Below, piece after piece: positions 59,801 through 64,000 of a stretch of 64,000 nt of DNA. The position numbers and the translations under genes were made by a program. Numbering within the stretch: position 1 is the stretch's first letter; each line of letters opens with the position of its first letter. The notes beneath the pieces were generated by a model. It was not told the DNA's origin and did no database searches. It worked only from the letters and a program-made list of their open reading frames with translations. This stretch comes from Mycolicibacterium moriokaense (GTDB taxonomy: Bacteria > Actinomycetota > Actinomycetes > Mycobacteriales > Mycobacteriaceae), in the NCBI RefSeq assembly GCF_010726085.1, contig NZ_AP022560.1, positions 186,001 to 250,000 on the forward strand. The letters are read 5' to 3'.

Positions 59801-62698
59801 ATGATGCGCTTGAGCAGCACCCTGCGCAGATATCGCTGGGCGGTGTTCGCTGTGTGGCTGCTTCTCCTGGTGCCATCGATCTACCTCGCGGTGACTCAAT
59901 CGAGTCACCTCACCGGCGGCGGGTTCGAGGTCGAGGGCTCCCAGTCGCTGCGCGTCCAACGTGAGCTCGAGGACAACTTCCCGGACCAGGGGGCGTCGCC
60001 ACTGGCCCTCGTGGCCGCACCGCGCGCCGACGCGTCCTTCGACGATATGAACGACGCCGTGGCGTATCTGGAGCGCGCCGCGTCCGAGGTGCCCAGCGTC
60101 AGGATCGTGCCCAATCCCCAACAACCGGCGCCGCAGCCCGACCGCCCGTACGTCATCACCCTGCAGCTGGACTTCAACAACACCGGCGCCGTGGACGTCG
60201 CGAAGCAACTGCGCCAGAAGGTCGGCGTCAACGGCGAGGACCCCGGCGAGATCGAGAACGGCAGGGTCAAGCTCTACGTCATCGGTCAGGGCGCTCTCGG
60301 CGCCGCCGCGACGCAGGCCACCAAACACGACATCGCACAGGCCGAGCAGTGGAACCTGCCGATCGTCCTGATCGTCCTGCTCGCGGTGTTCGGGTCACTG
60401 GCCGCCGCGGCGATGCCTCTGGTTCTCGGGATCTGCACCGTCGTCGTGACGATGGGGCTGGTCTATCTGCTGTCGATGTACACCACGATGTCGGTGTTCG
60501 TGACGTCGACGGTGTCGATGTTCGGCATCGCGCTGGCCATCGACTACTCGCTGTTCATCCTCATGCGCTTCCGTGAGGAACTGCGGTCGGGCCGCGATCC
60601 CGACCAGGCCGCCGACGCCGCGATGGCCACCTCCGGCCTTGCGGTCGTGCTCTCCGGCCTCACGGTGGTCGCCTCGGTGACCGGGATCTATCTGATCCAG
60701 ACGCCGGTGCTGGTTTCGATGGCCACCGGCGCGATCCTGGCGGTGACGCTGGCGGTGCTGACCTCGACGACGCTGACGCCCGCCGTACTCGCGACATTCG
60801 GGAAGGCGGCGGCCAAGCGTTCGTCGTACCTGCATTGGTCGCGCCGCCCGGAGACCACCCAGTCGCGGTTCTGGACGCGCTGGACGGGCTGGGTGATGCG
60901 GCGGCCGTGGCTGGCGGCGCTCGGGGCGTCGGCGCTGTTGCTGGTGCTGGCCGCGCCCGCGTTCTCGATGGTGCTCGGCAACAGCATGCAGCGGCAGTTC
61001 GACCCCACCCACGAGATCCGCGGCGGGGTGAACGCGGCGGCTGAGGCGCTGGGCCCCGGTGCGCTCGGTCCGGTGCGGGTGCTGGTCAGCTTCCCTGACG
61101 GCAACGCCGCATCGGCCCCGGCGAAGGCACCGCTGCTGGACGCCATCCGACAGCGAATTGCCCAGGGCCCCAACGTCGTCTCGGTGGCGCCGCCGGTGTT
61201 CGGCGAGGACTACCGCCACGCGCTGCTGTCGGCGGTGCTGTCGGTGGACCCCGAGGACATGGGTGCGCGCGACACCGTCGACTGGCTGCGCAAAGAACTT
61301 CCCGCCACCCCCGGACTCGGCGACGCCCGTATCGATGTCGGCGGGCCGACCGCACTGATCAAGGACTTCGACGATCAAGTGTCGGCCACACAGCCGCTGG
61401 TGTTCGCCTTCGTCGCGCTGATCGCGTTCGTGATGCTGCTGATCGCGATTCGCTCGGTGTTCCTGGCATTCAAGGGCGTGTTGATGACCGTCCTTTCGGT
61501 GGCGGCCGCCTACGGCAGCCTCGTCGTGGTCTTCCAGTGGGGCTGGCTGGAGGCGCTGGGCTTCAAGCCGATCTCGTCGCTGGACAGCACCATCCCGCCG
61601 CTGGTGCTGGCGATGACGTTCGGCCTGTCGATGGACTACGAGATCTTCCTGCTGACTCGCATCCGGGAGCGGTTCCTGCAGACCGGTAACACCCGCGACG
61701 CCGTCGCGTACGGGGTCAGCACCAGCGCCCGCACGATCACGAGCGCCGCGCTGATCATGATCGCGGTGTTCATCGGGTTCGCGTTCGCGGGCATGCCGCT
61801 CGTCGCGCAGCTCGGCGTGGCGTGCGCGGTGGCGATCGCGGTCGACGCCACGGTGGTGCGCCTGGTGTTGGTGCCGGCGCTGATGGCGATGTTCGACGAA
61901 TGGAACTGGTGGCTGCCGCGCTGGCTGGACCGTATCCTGCCGTCGGTCGACTTCGAGAAGCCGCTGCCCAAGGTCGACGTCCCCGACCTCATCATCATCC
62001 CGGACGACCTGTCGTCTCTCGGGCCGACCGGTTCGGAGCTGCGGACGGTCGTCAAGTCGGCGGCGAAGCTGAAAATCCTTGCGCCCCAGGCTGTTACCGT
62101 TGCTGATCCGCTGGCGTTCAGCGGCTGTCAGCCGGCGACGCAGCTGCGCAGCGCCAACCGCATCAACGGCACGCACCGCCCCGGCCGCAACGGCGGAGCT
62201 CTGCTGACCGAGGAGCTGCCGGTGCACCCGGTGACGATGTGGCGGGGCCGGCTGTCGGTGGCGCTGGAGGCTCTGCAGGCGGCGTCGGAACTCGAGCAGG
62301 CGCCGATGGAACGCCGCAGCCCGGTCGAGACCACCAATGTGCAACTGCCGACCGGCGACCGCCTGCAGATCCCCACGGGTGCGGAGACGCTGCGACTGCA
62401 GGGCTACCTCATTATGTGCCGGAACAGCACCAAGGACTACGCGGAGTTCGCCGAACTGGTCGAGGCCATGGAAACTCGGACGGCCGCGTCGGTGCTGACG
62501 GGAATCGACCGGTACTACTCTGGACAGGATCCGAGGAAACAATGGGTGGCCACCCAGTTGGTGCGCCGGCTGGCCGACCCGCAACCGTCAGACGAGCACG
62601 ACACCCGCATGTCGGGTCCACAAGCGGAGGCCGATTGGGCCAAGGTGAAGGAACGGTGTCTGGCCGTGGCGGTGGCGATGCTGGAGGAGGCGAGGTGA
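59801..62698 (+). CDS. mmpL11: RND transporter MmpL11
   Basis: A 965-residue MmpL transporter that exports mycolate-containing lipids (monomeromycolyl diacylglycerol and mycolate wax ester) and takes part in haem uptake with the hemophore. The first helix is RWAVFAVWLLLLVPSIYLAV; the relay Asp-Tyr pairs are IALAIDYSLFIL and GLSMDYEIFLL. Unlike MmpL3 in this window there is no inserted domain; the C-terminal 200 residues are the usual cytoplasmic tail. ATG ATG at 59801/59804; either is possible. Rv0201c-like gene overlaps its end by 4 bp (GTGA). Confidence 0.95.
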   Translation: MMRLSSTLRRYRWAVFAVWLLLLVPSIYLAVTQSSHLTGGGFEVEGSQSLRVQRELEDNFPDQGASPLALVAAPRADASFDDMNDAVAYLERAASEVPSVRIVPNPQQPAPQPDRPYVITLQLDFNNTGAVDVAKQLRQKVGVNGEDPGEIENGRVKLYVIGQGALGAAATQATKHDIAQAEQWNLPIVLIVLLAVFGSLAAAAMPLVLGICTVVVTMGLVYLLSMYTTMSVFVTSTVSMFGIALAIDYSLFILMRFREELRSGRDPDQAADAAMATSGLAVVLSGLTVVASVTGIYLIQTPVLVSMATGAILAVTLAVLTSTTLTPAVLATFGKAAAKRSSYLHWSRRPETTQSRFWTRWTGWVMRRPWLAALGASALLLVLAAPAFSMVLGNSMQRQFDPTHEIRGGVNAAAEALGPGALGPVRVLVSFPDGNAASAPAKAPLLDAIRQRIAQGPNVVSVAPPVFGEDYRHALLSAVLSVDPEDMGARDTVDWLRKELPATPGLGDARIDVGGPTALIKDFDDQVSATQPLVFAFVALIAFVMLLIAIRSVFLAFKGVLMTVLSVAAAYGSLVVVFQWGWLEALGFKPISSLDSTIPPLVLAMTFGLSMDYEIFLLTRIRERFLQTGNTRDAVAYGVSTSARTITSAALIMIAVFIGFAFAGMPLVAQLGVACAVAIAVDATVVRLVLVPALMAMFDEWNWWLPRWLDRILPSVDFEKPLPKVDVPDLIIIPDDLSSLGPTGSELRTVVKSAAKLKILAPQAVTVADPLAFSGCQPATQLRSANRINGTHRPGRNGGALLTEELPVHPVTMWRGRLSVALEALQAASELEQAPMERRSPVETTNVQLPTGDRLQIPTGAETLRLQGYLIMCRNSTKDYAEFAELVEAMETRTAASVLTGIDRYYSGQDPRKQWVATQLVRRLADPQPSDEHDTRMSGPQAEADWAKVKERCLAVAVAMLEEAR

Positions 62699-63177
62699 CG
62701 GTGACTCCCGACGTTCGGGATACCCAGCGCCGTCCGGCCGACGACCGACCGGTCGAGTTCTGGCCCACCGCCGCTATCCGCGCCGCCCTGGAGACCGACG
62801 ACCTCGCTGTCTGGCAGCGCATCGTGGCGGCGCTCAAACGCGACCCGTTCGGCCGCACCGCGCGCCAGGTCGAGGAGGTGCTGCGCACCGCCAAGCCGTA
62901 CGGCGTTTCCAAAGCGCTCGCCGAGGTCCTCAATCGCACCCGCGAGCATCTGGAAGCCAACGAGCGCGCCGAGGTGGCACGGCAGATCCAGGCGCTGCTC
63001 GCGAAGTCCGGTCTGGGCCAGCAGGAGTTCGCGTCGCGGATCGGTGTGCCGAACGACGAATTCGCGACGTACCTCAGCGGTGAGACCAGTCCATCCGCGT
63101 CGTTGATGGTGCGCATGCGCAGGCTCGCGGACCGCTTCGCGAAGATGCGCTCGACGCGCCGCGACGACCGGGCCTGA
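62695..63177 (+). CDS. Rv0201c-like protein with XRE-type helix-turn-helix
   Basis: A 160-residue protein. The N-terminal half is helical and basic (IVAALKRDPFGRTARQVEEV); the C-terminal half has a helix-turn-helix of the XRE type (GQQEFASRIGVPNDEFATYL, about residues 107-126). It may bind DNA, but in mycobacteria its role is unknown. GTG at 62695 overlaps the mmpL11 stop (GTGA), so translation is coupled. A longer frame from 62239 is shadow of mmpL11. Confidence 0.82.
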   Translation: MTVTPDVRDTQRRPADDRPVEFWPTAAIRAALETDDLAVWQRIVAALKRDPFGRTARQVEEVLRTAKPYGVSKALAEVLNRTREHLEANERAEVARQIQALLAKSGLGQQEFASRIGVPNDEFATYLSGETSPSASLMVRMRRLADRFAKMRSTRRDDRA

Positions 63178-63194
63178 GCCCCTAGGCTGGCGGC

Positions 63195-63563
63195 ATGAAC
63201 AGCAACAACAAAGCCGCGATCAGCCTCACCACCGGACTTGAAGACCCCGAGAAAGTCACCGTCGCGTTCCTGGTCGCCGTCGGTGCCGCCGAAAGCGGTC
63301 GTCCGACGCTGATGTTCTTGACCAAAGAGGCCGTCCGGCTGGCCGTGCCGGGAGTGGCCGTCGGCACCGCGTGCGACGGATGTCCGCCGCTGGAGGAGTT
63401 GTTGGAACGCTACGCGAAGGCGGGCGGGCGGTATCTGGTCTGCCCGATCTGCATCAAGTCCAAGCAACTCGACGCGGACAACTTCATCAGCGGTGCCGAG
63501 CCCGGCGGGACGGTCCAGCTCTGGGAGTGGATCGGCGACGGCGCGACGACGTTCAGTTACTAG
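63195..63563 (+). CDS. DsrE-family sulfur-relay-like protein
   Basis: A 122-residue DsrE/DsrF/peroxiredoxin-like protein. It has a Rossmann-like N-terminus (ATLTTGLEDPEKVTVAFLVA-type layout) and conserved cysteines in GTACDGCPPLEEL and LVCPICIKSKQL, which could form a thiol relay. Its substrate is unknown. ATG at 63195. It follows the Rv0201c-like gene by 17 bp and precedes the CoA-binding gene by 6 bp, same strand, so all belong to the mmpL11 transcript group. Confidence 0.82.
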   Translation: MNSNNKAAISLTTGLEDPEKVTVAFLVAVGAAESGRPTLMFLTKEAVRLAVPGVAVGTACDGCPPLEELLERYAKAGGRYLVCPICIKSKQLDADNFISGAEPGGTVQLWEWIGDGATTFSY

Positions 63564-63569
63564 CCGCCG

Positions 63570-63968
63570 GTGGACCTCGAACGCATCCTTCGGGATACCA
63601 AAAGCGTGGCGATCGTGGGGGTTTCGAACGACCCCATGCGCCCGAGCCACGGCGTCTGGCAGTACCTGAGGGCGGCCAGCGACTACACGCTATATCTGGT
63701 GAACCCGACGGTCAGCGAGATCGACGGCACCCCGGTCTACCCGTCGCTAGCGGACCTGCCCGTCGTCCCCGACATGGTCGACGTCTTCCGCCGCCGCGAG
63801 CATCTGCGCTCCGTGCTGAACGACACGATCGCCATCGGCGCGAAAACGCTTTGGCTGCAACAGGGTCTGTGGGACGACGACATCGCGCGCGACGGTGCGG
63901 CGGCGGGACTGCAGGTCGTGATGGACCGCTGCCTGAAGGTCGACCACGCGAACCTGCTTTCCCGGTGA
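63570..63968 (+). CDS. CoA-binding protein (YccU-like)
   Basis: A 132-residue CoA-binding-domain protein. The nucleotide-binding Rossmann start is KSVAIVGVSNDPMRPSHGV, followed by LYLVNPTVSEIDGTPVYPSL and DRCLKVDHANLL, the usual single-domain layout. Function is unknown; such proteins bind CoA or acyl-CoA. GTG at 63570 (VDLERILRDTKSV) lies 6 bp after the DsrE stop. Confidence 0.88.
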   Translation: MDLERILRDTKSVAIVGVSNDPMRPSHGVWQYLRAASDYTLYLVNPTVSEIDGTPVYPSLADLPVVPDMVDVFRRREHLRSVLNDTIAIGAKTLWLQQGLWDDDIARDGAAAGLQVVMDRCLKVDHANLLSR

Positions 63969-63983
63969 TTTGTGTGCGTTTAG

Positions 63984-63998
63984 GAGCGCTGAGCGCTC
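63984..63998. terminator. Short hairpin GAGCGCT-G-AGCGCTC at the window edge
   Basis: Perfect 7-bp arms around one base, 15 bp after the CoA-binding gene stop. It may be part of a terminator whose remainder lies outside the window. Confidence 0.3.
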
Positions 63999-64000
63999 TC

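Noticed and set aside
60395..62584. 729-residue minus-strand frame within mmpL11
   Set aside because: Antisense shadow with extreme Arg/His/Gln content.
63984..64000. Tandem GAGCGCT repeat as a possible CRISPR or satellite start
   Set aside because: Only two units seen and they form a simple hairpin at the window end; no spacer pattern.
1..64000. tRNA, rRNA, riboswitch, prophage or IS element
   Set aside because: No recognisable tRNA cloverleaf, rRNA text, transposase motif or integrase was seen in a careful read of all intergenic regions.

Overview
The window reads as chromosomal DNA of a mycobacterium, most likely a rapid-growing Mycolicibacterium-type species. Base composition is uniformly high-GC with GC-rich third codon positions, GTG and TTG starts are frequent, and long antisense shadow frames are everywhere. 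It carries aftD (arabinan synthesis), mmpL3 and mmpL11, the DUF2613/DUF3068 envelope genes, and many fadE/fadD/lip lipid genes. From memory, the gene order follows, in reverse, the M. tuberculosis segment from fadA2/fabG4 (about Rv0243) to mmpL11/Rv0201c, with local insertions and losses. No rRNA, tRNA, CRISPR array, prophage or insertion sequence was seen.

Layout. (1) 1-4828: fadA2 (cut by the window edge) divergent from fabG4-htdX, facing a TetR-lpqI-small gene run; the same 14-bp palindrome sits in the fadA2/fabG4 gap and at the TetR start. (2) 4851-17941: envelope glycan and membrane genes: DUF2613 protein, aftD, php lactonase, an acyl-CoA ligase, an acyltransferase-3, DUF3068 and polytopic membrane proteins, a GT4 glycosyltransferase and a methyltransferase. 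(3) 17956-25319: aldehyde dehydrogenase, a TetR gene with two matching upstream palindromes, a RibD-like reductase, a two-subunit acyl-CoA dehydrogenase, echA1 and a membrane Ser/Thr kinase. (4) 25429-34106: acyltransferase behind a KstR-like operator, LipM/LipQ-like esterase, WS/DGAT, lipC, a fused double acyl-CoA dehydrogenase, an exported protein and lipW. (5) 34103-41913: amidohydrolase, CoA-transferase, double hot-dog hydratase, fadE3-gntR, an enoyl-CoA hydratase and fadD4: a beta-oxidation-type cluster. (6) 42054-48052: pckG, two dynamin-like proteins with altered P-loops, trmB and a NYN-domain protein. (7) 48093-63968: mmpL3, a DUF559 gene between two near-identical 58-bp hairpin repeats, an AI-2E-type permease, a UPF0104-type membrane protein, an M23 lipoprotein, a PrrAB-like two-component pair behind a hemophore-like gene, the Rv0203-like hemophore divergent from mmpL11, and three small genes.

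Functional themes are mycolate and arabinogalactan assembly (aftD, mmpL3, mmpL11), turnover of lipid and sterol-type acyl chains, and haem handling (two hemophore-like proteins, mmpL11, an adjacent two-component system).

Strongest points for a second look: MmpL3 carries about 100 extra residues resembling a DUF4190 membrane domain between its two RND halves; a hemophore-like gene appears to be in one operon with a PrrAB-like two-component system; paired palindromes give testable operators for two TetR regulators; KstR-like sites lie before an acyltransferase and an aldehyde dehydrogenase; a DUF559 nuclease-like gene is bracketed by 58-bp direct repeats; and two adjacent GTPase-like proteins both lack the P-loop lysine.
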